Shown: positions 1-8,608 of the stretch, piece by piece | How positions within the stretch are numbered: position 1 is the stretch's first letter | Layout of the letters: each line of letters starts with the position of its first letter | Origin: Pseudanabaena sp. BC1403 | Lineage (GTDB): Bacteria; Cyanobacteriota; Cyanobacteriia; Pseudanabaenales; Pseudanabaenaceae | Direction of reading: 5' to 3' | NCBI RefSeq assembly: GCF_002914585.1 | Contig: NZ_PDDM01000026.1 | Coordinates: 17,472 to 81,471 of the forward strand | Length of the DNA stretch: 64,000 bases | Program-made: the position numbers and the translations under genes | Notes under the pieces: generated by a model | What the model was told of the DNA's origin: nothing | Databases searched by the model: none | The model's input: only the letters and a program-made list of their open reading frames with translations

Positions 1-73
1 TAAGATTTTCGTATCTCCTGTAGAGCGAATTATCCGTATCCGTACTGGTGAAAAAGATTTAGAAGCTGTCTAA
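1..73 (+). CDS. 3' end of an unidentified protein
   Basis: Only the last 23 codons are in the window, in the frame beginning at base 2. They end in TGEKDLEAV and a TAA stop, followed 25 bases later by a strong terminator. The residues visible (KIFVSPVERIIRIR before that) do not let me name a family. It is reported because the frame is open to the window edge and ends at a stop just before a rho-independent terminator, as a real gene would. Confidence 0.55.
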   Translation, partial: KIFVSPVERIIRIRTGEKDLEAV

Positions 74-97
74 GTTTTCTCAACACCATGAGCCCTA

Positions 98-140
98 TTA
101 AAAGAGTCGTCACAAAGTGGCGACTCTTTTAATGTTTTTT
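98..140 (+). terminator. Rho-independent terminator
   Basis: Perfect 12-bp stem (98-109 with 121-132, TTAAAAGAGTCG) with an inner CAC/GTG pairing, followed by a run of T at 135-140. It ends the gene entering from the left edge. Confidence 0.85.
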
Positions 141-333
141 AGCTTGGGATCAAAATTGCTTCTAATATTTGGGCGATGATTGCGCCTAAAATGGCGACTG
201 TTAAATATCTTCCAATCATCGGATTTTTGCCAAGTGCATCATCTTTTTTGCAAACTGTGAGAAATAATGACCACGCTTGGGTGGCATTAATCGTTTGAAA
301 CCGATTAAAACTAGATCTGAATATTAAATGCAT
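139..333 (-). CDS. Small putative membrane protein (64 aa)
   Basis: A 64-codon frame with a hydrophobic C-terminal segment (about residues 43-62, YLTVAILGAIIAQILEAILI) that could be one membrane helix. The N-terminal half is polar. I do not recognise the family. It lacks the ExxxGR chlorophyll-binding motif of high-light-inducible proteins. The stop lies beside the terminator of the convergent gene on the other strand. It could be a real small gene or chance; no strong ribosome-binding site is visible. Confidence 0.35.
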   Translation of the reverse strand: MHLIFRSSFNRFQTINATQAWSLFLTVCKKDDALGKNPMIGRYLTVAILGAIIAQILEAILIPS

Positions 334-450
334 AGATTTTACCTAACCTGAATTTTAAAATTAGGATGAAAATCGCTACGTTTACACATCCGCTATTTTG
401 AACATAACACAAGAATTGTAACAAAAATTAATCAAATAAATTATGTAGGG

Positions 451-1194
451 CTATAGCCCTGCATACCATTCGTAACCGAGATCTTCCCAATAGCCGCGTT
501 TTTTGCCAAGCACACTCGTAAGCTGAATTCTGGTTACCCATTTACTGAGCTTATAGCCAAGCTTGACAGGTGAGGCTAGACGCAAAGGTGCACCATATTC
601 TGGTGTGAGAGGTTGCCCATTCTTTTGATATGCCATCAAGGTTTGAGGATGCATCACCGAGTCAATATCCCAGCTTTCGTAATAGCCATCCGCCGAATAG
701 AAATATACATACTTAACTTGATCAGATGGCTGCGCGATCGCAATTAAATCTCGCAGTCTCACACCTCCCCATTGCACGATCGCTGCCCAGCCCTCAACGC
801 ATACATGACGGATAATCATGCTCGTAAATGAAGCTTTTTGCAGATCTCCCATACTCAGACTCAAGGGATTATTTACTTCACCATCAATAGTGAGGCGATA
901 AGCGAGAGGGTTAATCGCTGGCGTACCACGGAAACTATTAATAATTAATTTCTCGGGTTCGATCGCACTAATTGGAAATTCTGGTACTGACTGCTGCGGC
1001 TTAAAAATTAATGACTCAACCTGCTGGTTTAATGGCTCCGACAAACCTCCCACCAGACCTTCTGCAAGGCTACCAAAGCCAATCGTCAGTAAACCTGCAC
1101 CCGCTAGAGTTAAAAAGCGGCGGCGTGGGACTAAATCAGTATCATCAAACTCAATCTCTGAGTTTGGTTGTTTTTGTTCAGGTTCTTGTGACAT
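451..1194 (-). CDS. Tat-exported molybdopterin-dependent oxidoreductase (sulfite oxidase/MsrP-like fold)
   Basis: A 247-aa protein with a twin-arginine leader (RRRFLTL at 24-30, then a hydrophobic stretch), so it is probably moved folded across the membrane. The rest matches the oxidoreductase molybdopterin-binding domain of the sulfite oxidase/YedY (MsrP) family; Cys132 in RHVCVEGW is the expected molybdenum ligand. It lies 67 bases downstream of a cytochrome b membrane protein gene on the same strand. That is the arrangement expected of an oxidoreductase fed electrons by a haem b subunit, as in MsrP-MsrQ, although the partner here is cytochrome b561-like. The substrate cannot be told from sequence. 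Confidence 0.85.
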   Translation of the reverse strand: MSQEPEQKQPNSEIEFDDTDLVPRRRFLTLAGAGLLTIGFGSLAEGLVGGLSEPLNQQVESLIFKPQQSVPEFPISAIEPEKLIINSFRGTPAINPLAYRLTIDGEVNNPLSLSMGDLQKASFTSMIIRHVCVEGWAAIVQWGGVRLRDLIAIAQPSDQVKYVYFYSADGYYESWDIDSVMHPQTLMAYQKNGQPLTPEYGAPLRLASPVKLGYKLSKWVTRIQLTSVLGKKRGYWEDLGYEWYAGL

Positions 1195-1203
1195 AACTTA
1201 AAT

Positions 1204-1238
1204 ATAGCAAAGGCAGCGCGAAGCGCTGCCTTTGCTAT
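1204..1238. repeat. Perfect hairpin with GCGC-GAA-GCGC tip
   Basis: 16-bp perfect arms (1204-1219 and 1223-1238) around a GAA loop, in the gap between the cytochrome b gene and its downstream oxidoreductase. It belongs to the GAA-tipped intergenic hairpin family seen across the window. Sitting inside an apparent operon, it may reduce read-through or stabilise the upstream message. Confidence 0.8.
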
Positions 1239-1261
1239 TAAAACTCAAATAGCCAAGCTAC

Positions 1262-1837
1262 TTACTCCCAAAACATTGAATCAAGTAAGCGATCGCCCCC
1301 CACTTTTCGACCTAACTGGGAATGAATGCCACCTAAAATCAGCGTAATTGGCACAGCCATAAAGTGCGTTATTCGCAGAGGCTCCCAGCCACCAAAGCTA
1401 TCAACAATCCAATAAAACTGAGCAGGCTTGTACATTCCCAACCCCGAAAAAATTGATAACAACAAAATCGGAATCAGCAAGGTGTAAACCAACCGATGCC
1501 AAGCATAGTTTTTGCGCTTCTCATTTTGGCTAACCACCAAGGCCTTCATATCTTTTCCACTGACAAACCGATGTCGCCACCTTTGCGTTAGCAATATATA
1601 AACACCATACCAAGCTAAATTCAGCGTAAAAATCCACATTGAGGCAAAGTGCCAATGTCTGCCCCCCGCGAGCCATCCCCCTAGCCCTAAAATTGGCGGT
1701 ATATGAATACCCCCTCGTCCTCCAAAGACAGGATTGGCATTATAAATCTGTAAACCACTGGTAATCATCAAGAATAGACTAACCAAGCTTACCCAATGAA
1801 AAGTTTTAGCGGCTAAAGTTTGAGTGGGCGATCGCAT
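1262..1837 (-). CDS. Cytochrome b561-like membrane protein
   Basis: An integral membrane protein with about four hydrophobic helices and several helix-embedded histidines suited to haem b (FHWVSL near the N terminus, RHWHFASMW, ITHFMAVP, GGIHSQLG). The frame is open to a GTG at 1927, but that stretch overlaps a 21-bp terminator hairpin. I prefer the ATG at 1837, giving MRSPTQTLAAKTFHW, which fits how such proteins usually begin. The likely role is membrane electron donor to the molybdopterin enzyme encoded just downstream. The quinone or haem partners are inferred. Confidence 0.8.
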   Translation of the reverse strand: MRSPTQTLAAKTFHWVSLVSLFLMITSGLQIYNANPVFGGRGGIHIPPILGLGGWLAGGRHWHFASMWIFTLNLAWYGVYILLTQRWRHRFVSGKDMKALVVSQNEKRKNYAWHRLVYTLLIPILLLSIFSGLGMYKPAQFYWIVDSFGGWEPLRITHFMAVPITLILGGIHSQLGRKVGGDRLLDSMFWE

Positions 1838-1896
1838 AGCTATATCTACAGTACTGTCAATGTTTGCCTCGATTCTAGCCGAATCGATCTCCGCAT

Positions 1897-1941
1897 CAAA
1901 CAAAAAAGAGGTGATGCTTTGCATCACCTCTTTTTTGTTTG
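1897..1941 (-). terminator. Terminator hairpin of the lipoprotein gene
   Basis: Perfect 21-bp arms (1897-1917 and 1921-1941) with a 3-base loop; read on the minus strand the stem ends in TTTTTTGTTTG. It lies 15 bases past the stop of the lipoprotein gene. The longest cytochrome b frame would begin inside it, which argues for the later start. Confidence 0.75.
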
Positions 1942-1955
1942 ACTAATTCAAAATA

Positions 1956-2366
1956 CTACTGGGGCTTTTTGGTTGCATCAGCAGGAGTTGCAGCAGGAGT
2001 TGCTGTTGTATCAGCAGGCTTGCTTGCATCAGCGGGCTTAGCATCTTTAGCAGCATCAGGCTTAGCCATTGCATCGCCAGGCTTTGCATCGGTAGCAGCC
2101 TTGTCTTTAGCATCAGCAGGCTTAGCATCTTTAGTAGCATCAGGCTTATCAGACTTCATTGCATCGCCAGGCTTAGCATCTTTAGCAGCATCAGGCTTAG
2201 CCATTGAGTCGGTCTTAGGCGCATCAGCCTTGTCTTTAGCAGGAGTAGCAGCTGGAGCTGATGTAGCGGCTGGAGTAGCTTTAGGAGCTGGGGTTTCGGT
2301 AGCGCAAGAAACTAGTCCAGCAGACAAACCAAGACTGGCAACGATTAAGAGAGCTTTCAAGTTCAT
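1956..2366 (-). CDS. Lipoprotein with Lys/Pro/Ala/Asp-rich repeats
   Basis: A 136-aa product from the ATG at 2366 (a 17-codon longer frame exists upstream but would precede the signal peptide). Residues 1-20 form a signal peptide ending in the lipobox LVSC, Cys21 being the lipidation site. The remainder is low complexity: units of the type KPDAAKDAKPADA and DAKPGDAMKS repeat about seven times, as does the DNA, so the copy number could vary between strains. It is likely an extended, disordered envelope lipoprotein. No catalytic domain is visible and the function is unknown. Confidence 0.75.
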   Translation of the reverse strand: MNLKALLIVASLGLSAGLVSCATETPAPKATPAATSAPAATPAKDKADAPKTDSMAKPDAAKDAKPGDAMKSDKPDATKDAKPADAKDKAATDAKPGDAMAKPDAAKDAKPADASKPADTTATPAATPADATKKPQ

Positions 2367-2578
2367 AATTGTAATTATTTTCTGTATTAGTAAGGGATCT
2401 AAGTGATTTGAATGCAAGTAACTATATGTAGTTTTTTTGTGGAGGAGCCTGCGTATAATTACTCACGAATTTATTCTAGGTTAAATAATTGTTAATTGCG
2501 AGCTTAATTTTTGTAAATTTGTAATCTGTATAGCTGACTTATGGGCTAAATCATGCACAAGCCTCGTCATGTAAGGAA

Positions 2579-3691
2579 ATGATTAAAAGTATACCTATAA
2601 GAATTTTTGAACTAATAATTCAAGGCGATCGCTTAACTAGCTCAGATTACGAATTTTTAATAAATAAATCAAGGGATAATAATGATTGTCGATGGGCGTT
2701 AGACATGGATGCTTCAGACATAAACATATTTAACGAAATAGTTGATCAGCGATCGCAAGTTCTTAGATCGATTTACCCCAAAATTTCTCAGGTTTTAGCC
2801 ACCCACAATATCCAAATTAATCCCCCATCGGCAATATTGCCGATGCTGTGGCATTATTGGTTGCCCCTTGCTCAAAGCCTAGCTAGCCAGCAAGAAAAAA
2901 TTGGACGAACGTTTATCCAAGGCTTGTTAGGTGGGCAAGGCACTGGCAAAACTACATTAGGAATTGTGCTCAATGTTTTGCTGCGACATCTTGGCAAAAC
3001 TTTTCTAAGTATTTCCCTTGATGATCTATATAAAACCTATGCCGATCGCCAAAAATTGCAAAATCGTTGTCCTGATCTTATTTGGCGAGGACCACCTAGT
3101 ACCCACGATGTGGAGCTTGGCATTCAGGTTTTGCAGCAACTGCGCGATCGCCCTTTAGATAGCTCACACCCAATCGAGATTCCTCGTTTTGATAAATCTC
3201 TGCATAACGGCGCAGGTGATCGCACCGATCCCGAAATTTCCTATGATGCCGATATTGTCTTGTTTGAGGGCTGGTTTGTGGGGATGCGCCCTCTGCCGAC
3301 TTCTGCATTTAGTAATTTTGTGCCGCCAATTTTGTCAGAACGCGATCGCGACTTTGCCCTCGAATGTAACGCCAATCTCCACAACTACCTGCCACTCTGG
3401 GAATACTTAGATCGCCTAATTTTGCTTGTACCTGAAGATTACACTTACAGTCTGGATTGGAGGATCGAAGCTGAACATAAACTCATTGCGGCGGGCAAAT
3501 CAGGCATGAACGATCAAGAAATCACCCAATTTGTTGAATATTTTTGGAGAGCGTTGCACCCTGAATTATTTATACCCAGCATGATTAATCTCGCCAACGG
3601 TGACGCTCCCGCAGATTTGGTTGTCGAAATATCGCGATCGCACTTGCCAACAAAAATTGATGTCCGAAAAGTATTTAACCCCAAAAACTAG
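2579..3691 (+). CDS. glyK: D-glycerate 3-kinase
   Basis: A 370-aa P-loop kinase; Walker A motif GGQGTGKT at about residues 118-125, followed by LDDLYKTY and DRQKL, which are hallmarks of the plant/cyanobacterial glycerate kinase family related to phosphoribulokinase and uridine kinase. It phosphorylates D-glycerate to 3-phosphoglycerate, the last step of photorespiratory 2-phosphoglycolate salvage, returning carbon to the Calvin cycle in the cytoplasm. AAGGAA lies close before the ATG. The N-terminal 100 residues are the usual family extension. It is monocistronic, between a convergent lipoprotein gene and psbB. Confidence 0.88.
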   Translation: MIKSIPIRIFELIIQGDRLTSSDYEFLINKSRDNNDCRWALDMDASDINIFNEIVDQRSQVLRSIYPKISQVLATHNIQINPPSAILPMLWHYWLPLAQSLASQQEKIGRTFIQGLLGGQGTGKTTLGIVLNVLLRHLGKTFLSISLDDLYKTYADRQKLQNRCPDLIWRGPPSTHDVELGIQVLQQLRDRPLDSSHPIEIPRFDKSLHNGAGDRTDPEISYDADIVLFEGWFVGMRPLPTSAFSNFVPPILSERDRDFALECNANLHNYLPLWEYLDRLILLVPEDYTYSLDWRIEAEHKLIAAGKSGMNDQEITQFVEYFWRALHPELFIPSMINLANGDAPADLVVEISRSHLPTKIDVRKVFNPKN

Positions 3692-3927
3692 TGGGAGTGA
3701 CAAGTGCTGCCCTTAGTTTTTCCGTTTTATCGCAATCAATCGGAAGGAATAGTTTATTATGATGTTACAAATAAAATAACTCGATTGATTTAACGATTCT
3801 GACAATAAAATTTGCTCATATTACTTTAAGTATTTGAGCGAATACCTTAAGTCAGGATCAATTATCATAAATTAAAATTAAGAATCGTTAAGATCTTACT
3901 CACTAAATAGATTAAGGAACATTTGCA

Positions 3928-5457
3928 ATGGGATTACCCTGGTATCGAGTGCATACAGTTCTCCTGAACGATCCAGGTAGACTGATTGCCACGCACCTGA
4001 TGCACACTGCTCTCGTAGCAGGGTGGGCAGGCTCGATGGCACTTTATGAGCTAGCAATTTTTGACCCCAGTGACCCCGTCCTCAACCCCATGTGGCGGCA
4101 AGGCATGTTCGTAATGCCTTTTATGACTCGTCTTGGCATTACCAATTCTTGGAGCGGCTGGACAATCACTGGCGAACAAGTTGCCGACCCCGGTTTTTGG
4201 TCTTTTGAAGGTGTTGCACTCGCACACATCGTACTTTCTGGTTTACTTTTCCTTGCTGCGATTTGGCATTGGGTTAACTGGGATCTAGAACTATTTAGAG
4301 ATCCTCGTACAGGCGAGCCTGCTCTAGATTTGCCTAAGATGTTCGGCATTCACCTATTTTTATCTGGTTTACTCTGCTTTGGCTTCGGTGCATTCCACCA
4401 AACAGGTTTATTTGGACCTGGCATGTGGGTTTCTGATGCCTATGGCTTAACTGGTCACGTTGCTCCAGTTGCTCCTGAATGGGGACCTAATGGGTTTAAC
4501 CCCTTCAATGCTGGTGGTATTGTGGCTCACCACATTGCTGCTGGTATCGTTGGTATTGTGGCTGGTCTATTCCACCTCACCGTGCGTCCACCAGAGCGTT
4601 TGTATAAGGCCCTACGCATGGGGAACATCGAAACTGTTCTATCAAGCAGTATTGCTGCTGTATTCTTTGCGGCTTTCGTTGTCGCTGGAACCATGTGGTA
4701 CGGCTCGGCAGCAACACCAATCGAATTGTTTGGCCCTACCCGCTATCAGTGGGATAGCAACTCTTTCCAACAAGAAATTTCTCGCCGTGTGCAAACTGGG
4801 CTAAATGCTGGTTTGAGTGCTGAAGAAGCTTGGTCGAAAATTCCTGACAAACTTGCTTTCTATGACTATGTTGGTAACAGCCCTGCGAAAGGTGGTTTGT
4901 TCCGCGTTGGTCCTATGAATAATGGTGATGGTGTTGCTCAAGGTTGGCAAGGGCATCCAATTTTCAAAGATGGTGAAGGCCGTGAACTTAGCGTTCGTCG
5001 TCTGCCTAACTTCTTTGAAACTTTCCCTGTAGTTCTCCAAGACCAAGATGGAGTTGTCAGAGCTGACATTCCTTTCCGTCGTGCTGAGTCTAAGTATAGT
5101 GTTGAGCAAACTGGTGTGAATGTAGCCTTTGTTGGCGGCGCATTAAATGGCAAAACCTTTACTGATGCTCCATCGGTTAAGAAGTATGCTCGTCAAGCTC
5201 AGCTAGGCGAAATCTTTGAATTCGATCAAGAAAAGAACAATTCTGATGGTGTATTCCGTACTAGCCCTCGTGGTTGGTTTACCTTCGGACATGCAGTATT
5301 TGCTCTATTCTTCTTCTTCGGTCACATTTGGCATGGCGCTCGTACCTTGTTCCGCGATGTGTTTGCTGGGGTTGACCCAGAAATGAGCGAAGAGCAAGTT
5401 GAATGGGGCGCATTCCAAAAAGTTGGTGATAAATCTACTCGCGCTGTTGAGGCATAA
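3928..5457 (+). CDS. psbB: Photosystem II CP47 core antenna protein
   Basis: A 509-aa product starting [18 protein letters not shown], which is diagnostic for CP47. Six membrane helices carry the chlorophyll-ligating histidines (for example [40 protein letters not shown]), with the large lumenal loop between helices V and VI (roughly 260-440). It is an inner antenna that passes excitation to the photosystem II reaction centre. Length and C terminus are normal. An AAGGAA motif precedes the ATG and the leader upstream is about 235 bases. psbT follows after 6 bases, so the two are co-transcribed. Confidence 0.99.
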   Translation: MGLPWYRVHTVLLNDPGRLIATHLMHTALVAGWAGSMALYELAIFDPSDPVLNPMWRQGMFVMPFMTRLGITNSWSGWTITGEQVADPGFWSFEGVALAHIVLSGLLFLAAIWHWVNWDLELFRDPRTGEPALDLPKMFGIHLFLSGLLCFGFGAFHQTGLFGPGMWVSDAYGLTGHVAPVAPEWGPNGFNPFNAGGIVAHHIAAGIVGIVAGLFHLTVRPPERLYKALRMGNIETVLSSSIAAVFFAAFVVAGTMWYGSAATPIELFGPTRYQWDSNSFQQEISRRVQTGLNAGLSAEEAWSKIPDKLAFYDYVGNSPAKGGLFRVGPMNNGDGVAQGWQGHPIFKDGEGRELSVRRLPNFFETFPVVLQDQDGVVRADIPFRRAESKYSVEQTGVNVAFVGGALNGKTFTDAPSVKKYARQAQLGEIFEFDQEKNNSDGVFRTSPRGWFTFGHAVFALFFFFGHIWHGARTLFRDVFAGVDPEMSEEQVEWGAFQKVGDKSTRAVEA

Positions 5458-5463
5458 AATTCC

Positions 5464-5577
5464 ATGGAAGCTCTCACTTACACTTTGATTTTCGCTTGTT
5501 TGATTGGTTTGTTTTTCTTTGCAATCTTCTTCCGCGAACCTCCTAAGGTTATCTCTAACTCTAAGGATAAGAAGTAA
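5464..5577 (+). CDS. psbT: Photosystem II protein T
   Basis: A 37-aa single-helix protein, [19 protein letters not shown] followed by [10 protein letters not shown] and a Lys-rich tail. The MEALTYT start and FREPPK junction are diagnostic for PsbT, which sits at the photosystem II dimer interface and helps repair and stabilise the QA site. It begins 6 bases after psbB, the conserved order. A strong terminator follows directly, so the psbH/psbN genes sometimes found nearby are not part of this unit. Confidence 0.97.
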   Translation: MEALTYTLIFACLIGLFFFAIFFREPPKVISNSKDKK

Positions 5578-5579
5578 AT

Positions 5580-5611
5580 AAAAAAGCCCGCCTAGGCGGG
5601 CTTTTTTATTT
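5580..5611 (+). terminator. Terminator of psbB-psbT
   Basis: AAGCCCGCCTAGGCGGGCTT stem ending in a T run, starting 2 bases after the psbT stop. GC-rich and symmetrical, so it should end the operon efficiently. Confidence 0.92.
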
Positions 5612-5674
5612 GCAAACCCAAAAATAAGAAGAGGTAATTCATGAGTTACCTCTTCTTATTTTTGGGTTTGCAAA
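5609..5674. repeat. 29-bp perfect inverted repeat (CAAACCCAAAAATA type)
   Basis: Arms 5609-5637 and 5646-5674 are perfectly complementary around an 8-base loop. The outer part (AAACCCAAAA...TTTTGGGTTT) recurs in the hairpins at 7493, 23683 and 27593, with a variable inner part. It abuts the psbT terminator. Confidence 0.8.
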
Positions 5675-5717
5675 GCCTTGTAGTGTAAATTGCTATTAGT
5701 CGTCAAAATTAATCTGT

Positions 5718-6608
5718 ATGTCTTATTACATTTCACCGCGCTTTTTGGATAAATTAGCTGTCCATCTTGCTAAGAACTTCATGAAGCTGCCGAATGTAAA
5801 TGTACCGCTGATTTTAGGTATTCATGGTGGCAAAGGCGAGGGGAAATCATTTCAATGTGAGTTGGCTTTTGAAAGGCTTGGCATTGAACCAATTAGAATG
5901 TCGGGTGGTGAGTTGGAAAGCCCTGATGCTGGGGATCCTGCAAGGTTGATTAGAATGCGTTATCGCGAAGCGGCTGAGTTGGTCAAGGTGCGGGGCAAGA
6001 TGTGCGCTTTATTGATTAACGATCTTGATGCGGGGGCGGGACGGGTTGATAGCACGACCCAATATACAGTCAATACGCAGTTGGTGAATGCGACTTTGAT
6101 GAATATTGCTGACAACCCAACTAATGTGCAGTTGCCAGGGAGCTATGATAGCAATCCGATTCGGCGCGTACCGATTATTGTGACGGGGAATGATTTCTCG
6201 ACTTTGTATGCGCCGTTGGTGCGAGATGGTCGCATGGATAAGTTTTTCTGGATGCCCGATCGCAGCGATCGCATTGGCATTGTCAGTGGTATTTTTGCAC
6301 CCGATAATATGACTCAATGGGAAATTGAGCGCCTTGTAGATATGTATCCCGATCGCTCGATTGATTTCTTTGGCTCACTGCGATCGAGCTTGTATGATGA
6401 GCAAGTTCGTAAGTTTGTTTATGAAATTGGTTTAGATCGTTTATCGTTGCGTTTAGTTAATAGTACTGAAGCTTTACCCGAATTTCGTCCACCAAGTTTT
6501 GACTTGAGAACTCTAAAAGAAGCAGGCGATCGCTTGTTAGCAGAAGGTGATCGGGTCAGTCAGCGCAAGTTGATCCAAGAATATATGCCTGTAGGAAATA
6601 TTCATTAA
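5718..6608 (+). CDS. rca: Rubisco activase AAA+ core (no C-terminal SSU-like domain)
   Basis: A 296-aa AAA+ protein with Walker A GGKGEGKS (37-44), Walker B region LLINDLDAG (98-106) and the family signature RMSGGELES. This matches the activase that uses ATP to release inhibitory sugar phosphates from Rubisco. Many cyanobacterial homologues add a C-terminal Rubisco small-subunit-like domain; here the protein stops shortly after the AAA+ C-terminal subdomain (LIQEYMPVGNIH), so carboxysome recruitment through that tail is not possible. No Rubisco or carboxysome genes are adjacent. The ATP-binding core looks intact. Confidence 0.88.
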   Translation: MSYYISPRFLDKLAVHLAKNFMKLPNVNVPLILGIHGGKGEGKSFQCELAFERLGIEPIRMSGGELESPDAGDPARLIRMRYREAAELVKVRGKMCALLINDLDAGAGRVDSTTQYTVNTQLVNATLMNIADNPTNVQLPGSYDSNPIRRVPIIVTGNDFSTLYAPLVRDGRMDKFFWMPDRSDRIGIVSGIFAPDNMTQWEIERLVDMYPDRSIDFFGSLRSSLYDEQVRKFVYEIGLDRLSLRLVNSTEALPEFRPPSFDLRTLKEAGDRLLAEGDRVSQRKLIQEYMPVGNIH

Positions 6609-6610
6609 TG

Positions 6611-6659
6611 CAAAACCCATAGAGTTGCGCCACACAGAGGCACAACTCTATGGGTTTTG
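6611..6659. terminator. Hairpin after the activase gene
   Basis: 17-bp perfect outer arms (6611-6627 and 6643-6659, CAAAACCCATAGAGTTG type) with a partly paired inner loop. Begins 2 bases after the activase stop and overlaps the ATG that a long tlyA frame would use. Confidence 0.65.
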
Positions 6660-6698
6660 GTAGTTTGTTTTGCACAAGTATTATTTGGTTACGAGAGT

Positions 6699-7499
6699 TT
6701 GAAAAAACGTTTAGATGTTTTATTGGTTGACTTAGGGCTTGCACCTTCTCGGGAGCAGGCTCAAAAGTTTATTCGCGCTGGTTGGGTGCAGGTTAATCAG
6801 CAAGTGATTGACAAGGTTGGTACTGAGGTCAAAGACGATGCAGCAATTTTGGTAAAGCAACAATCGCCTTTTGTGTCCCGTGGTGGTGAAAAACTGGCTG
6901 GAGCGATCGCAACATTTGGTATAAATGTTCGCGATCGCGTTTGTTTTGACGGGGGGATTTCGACAGGCGGCTTTACGGACTGTATGCTCAAACAGGGCGC
7001 GGCGAAGGTATACGGCGTTGATGTGGGTTATGGTCAGGTGGATTGGAAAATTCGCAGCGATGAGCGGGTAGTTTTGCGAGAGCGTACTAATTTAAGGCAT
7101 CTCAAGCCTGAAGATTTATATGCTGATGGTGATATTGTTCCTGACTTTGCAGTCTTGGATTTGTCGTTTATTTCGCTGACGAAGATTTTACCTGCGTTGT
7201 GGGATTTGTTGCGATCGCCACGGGAGACATTATTACTAGTCAAGCCGCAGTTTGAAGCAGGTAAAGGGCTAGTTGGTAAAAATGGGATTGTGCGCGAACC
7301 AAAAATTAGAGCCGATGCGATCGCGCAAGTTTTGCAATCTGCTCAAAGTCTCGGTTGGCACTTTCAAGGTTTAACACCTTCGAGCATTCAGGGTCGGACT
7401 GGTAATCATGAGTATTTACTATGGCTAAGTGATCAGTCATCAGAAATAGTTACGCCTAGTTTTGAGGAGATTTTAGAGATTGCTCAAGACAAAATGTAA
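6699..7499 (+). CDS. tlyA: TlyA-family rRNA 2'-O-methyltransferase
   Basis: About 266 aa. It has an N-terminal S4 RNA-binding domain (KKRLDVLLVDLGLAPSREQA) then an FtsJ/RrmJ-type methyltransferase with GGEKL, DGGISTGGFTDC (SAM site, normally DVGASTGGF) and LVKPQFEAG. Members 2'-O-methylate 16S and/or 23S rRNA. The frame opens at an ATG at 6657, but that lies in a hairpin and would add a non-homologous leader. The TTG at 6699, giving M-KKRLDVLL, fits the family start. The end of the gene is inside another hairpin. Confidence 0.85.
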   Translation: MKKRLDVLLVDLGLAPSREQAQKFIRAGWVQVNQQVIDKVGTEVKDDAAILVKQQSPFVSRGGEKLAGAIATFGINVRDRVCFDGGISTGGFTDCMLKQGAAKVYGVDVGYGQVDWKIRSDERVVLRERTNLRHLKPEDLYADGDIVPDFAVLDLSFISLTKILPALWDLLRSPRETLLLVKPQFEAGKGLVGKNGIVREPKIRADAIAQVLQSAQSLGWHFQGLTPSSIQGRTGNHEYLLWLSDQSSEIVTPSFEEILEIAQDKM

Positions 7500-7557
7500 A
7501 AACCCAAAATTGTAGCGTTGGGCTTTGTCCACCGCTACAATCTTGGGTTTTTACATT
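7493..7557. terminator. Terminator-like hairpin overlapping the end of tlyA
   Basis: 25-bp arms (7493-7517, 7533-7557) with one mismatch, carrying the AAAACCCAAAAT...TTGGGTTTT outer motif of the CAAACCCAAA hairpin family. The last two codons of tlyA lie in the left arm. Confidence 0.7.
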
Positions 7558-7638
7558 AAATTTCTTATTATTCAAAACTGATAAATTACGGCAAAATAAC
7601 GGGATTAAATCTATACAACCTATAGCTTTCAATCAATC

Positions 7639-8547
7639 ATGAGAAATTACCAACCTAGCAATATTGCTCCATCACAGGGTGTTGCCATATTAGCTGCCTC
7701 TTCTTTAGTCTCAGGTGTAGCGATCGGTGGGGCAACTGCATTTATCGGTAAATTTATTTACTTCATTGTGCTATTCCCATTGGGTATGGGATTTGCCACA
7801 GGTAGTGTATTGGGATTTGCCGTTAAAAAAGGGAAAATTCGGAGTCCGATCACTGCTCTAGGAATAGGGCTTTTGGGTGGTATTGTTACCTACGGATCTT
7901 TGATGTATGGGCAGTACATGAATTTTCAGAATGAAACTGCAACAATCATGGAGCGTGAATATAATGTCAAAGATAAGAGTCTAGCAAACGAACAAATTAA
8001 CGTATTTTTGCAACAGGAGACGGGTTCTTCTGGGTTTGTTGGATTTTTGAAACTGTCTGCAAAAGAAGGGACAAGCATTAGTAGAGGCAGTAGTAAACTT
8101 AAACTCAATGATACTTTTACTTATTTACTCTGGTTGATAGAGTTAGGGATTGTTGGTTTCTTGGCTGCTTCTATTCCTTTTGCTGCTGCAAAGGAACCAT
8201 TCAATGAAGAAGGGAACGAATGGTATGGAGAAACAAAATTGATTGGCAGTGCGACTGAAGAATCTAGGGATGAAATCATTCGGCTCTTAAATATGGATGA
8301 TATGGTAGGAGCTTCTGCTTTGTTGTCTAGTCAGACTGATATGCCGACTCCTCGTATTGATGTTTATTCTCAATCTTCTGCTGATATACCTTTTAGCGAT
8401 TCTGTAATTAGAGTTAACTATGTCTCCACTAATGCAAAGAAGCAGCTAGAAGTAAAAGAAATCTTGATAGGATTAGTTTCTGAAGCTCAGCGATCGCAAC
8501 TTGTTCCGCAGATATCTGCATCAGCTCCTGAAACTCCAGAAGCCTGA
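7639..8547 (+). CDS. Membrane protein of unknown function
   Basis: A 302-aa protein. Three to four hydrophobic helices are in the first 95 residues (small-residue-rich, GVAILAASSLVSGVAIGGA) and another near residues 160-185 (WLIELGIVGFLAASIPFAAA). A soluble C-terminal domain of about 115 residues follows, starting near EEGNEWYGETKLIG. The N-terminal helices and short basic loop resemble small cyanobacterial integral membrane proteins, but I do not recognise a named family. It is flanked by hairpins on both sides, so it is likely a single-gene unit. Confidence 0.75.
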   Translation: MRNYQPSNIAPSQGVAILAASSLVSGVAIGGATAFIGKFIYFIVLFPLGMGFATGSVLGFAVKKGKIRSPITALGIGLLGGIVTYGSLMYGQYMNFQNETATIMEREYNVKDKSLANEQINVFLQQETGSSGFVGFLKLSAKEGTSISRGSSKLKLNDTFTYLLWLIELGIVGFLAASIPFAAAKEPFNEEGNEWYGETKLIGSATEESRDEIIRLLNMDDMVGASALLSSQTDMPTPRIDVYSQSSADIPFSDSVIRVNYVSTNAKKQLEVKEILIGLVSEAQRSQLVPQISASAPETPEA

Positions 8548-8561
8548 ATTTTGCGATCACA

Positions 8562-8602
8562 ACTAATAGAGTTGCGGCGCGAAGTGCCGCAACTCTATTG
8601 GT
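8562..8602. terminator. Shared hairpin terminator between convergent genes
   Basis: Arms 8565-8578 and 8586-8599 (AATAGAGTTGCGGC) are perfect and extend through a GC/GT pair to a GAA loop. It sits between the convergent membrane-protein and pdxH genes and can serve both. Same GAA-tipped family as the hairpin at 39864. Confidence 0.7.
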
Positions 8603-8608
8603 TTTATA

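Noticed and set aside
139..333. High-light-inducible protein (Hlip) identity for the small membrane ORF
   Set aside because: The chlorophyll-binding ExxNGR motif is absent; kept only as an unidentified ORF.
1939..2406. 155-codon open frame on the plus strand (AGLASLAASGLAI repeats)
   Set aside because: It is the complement of the repeat-rich lipoprotein gene; the lipoprotein strand has a signal peptide and lipobox, the other has none.
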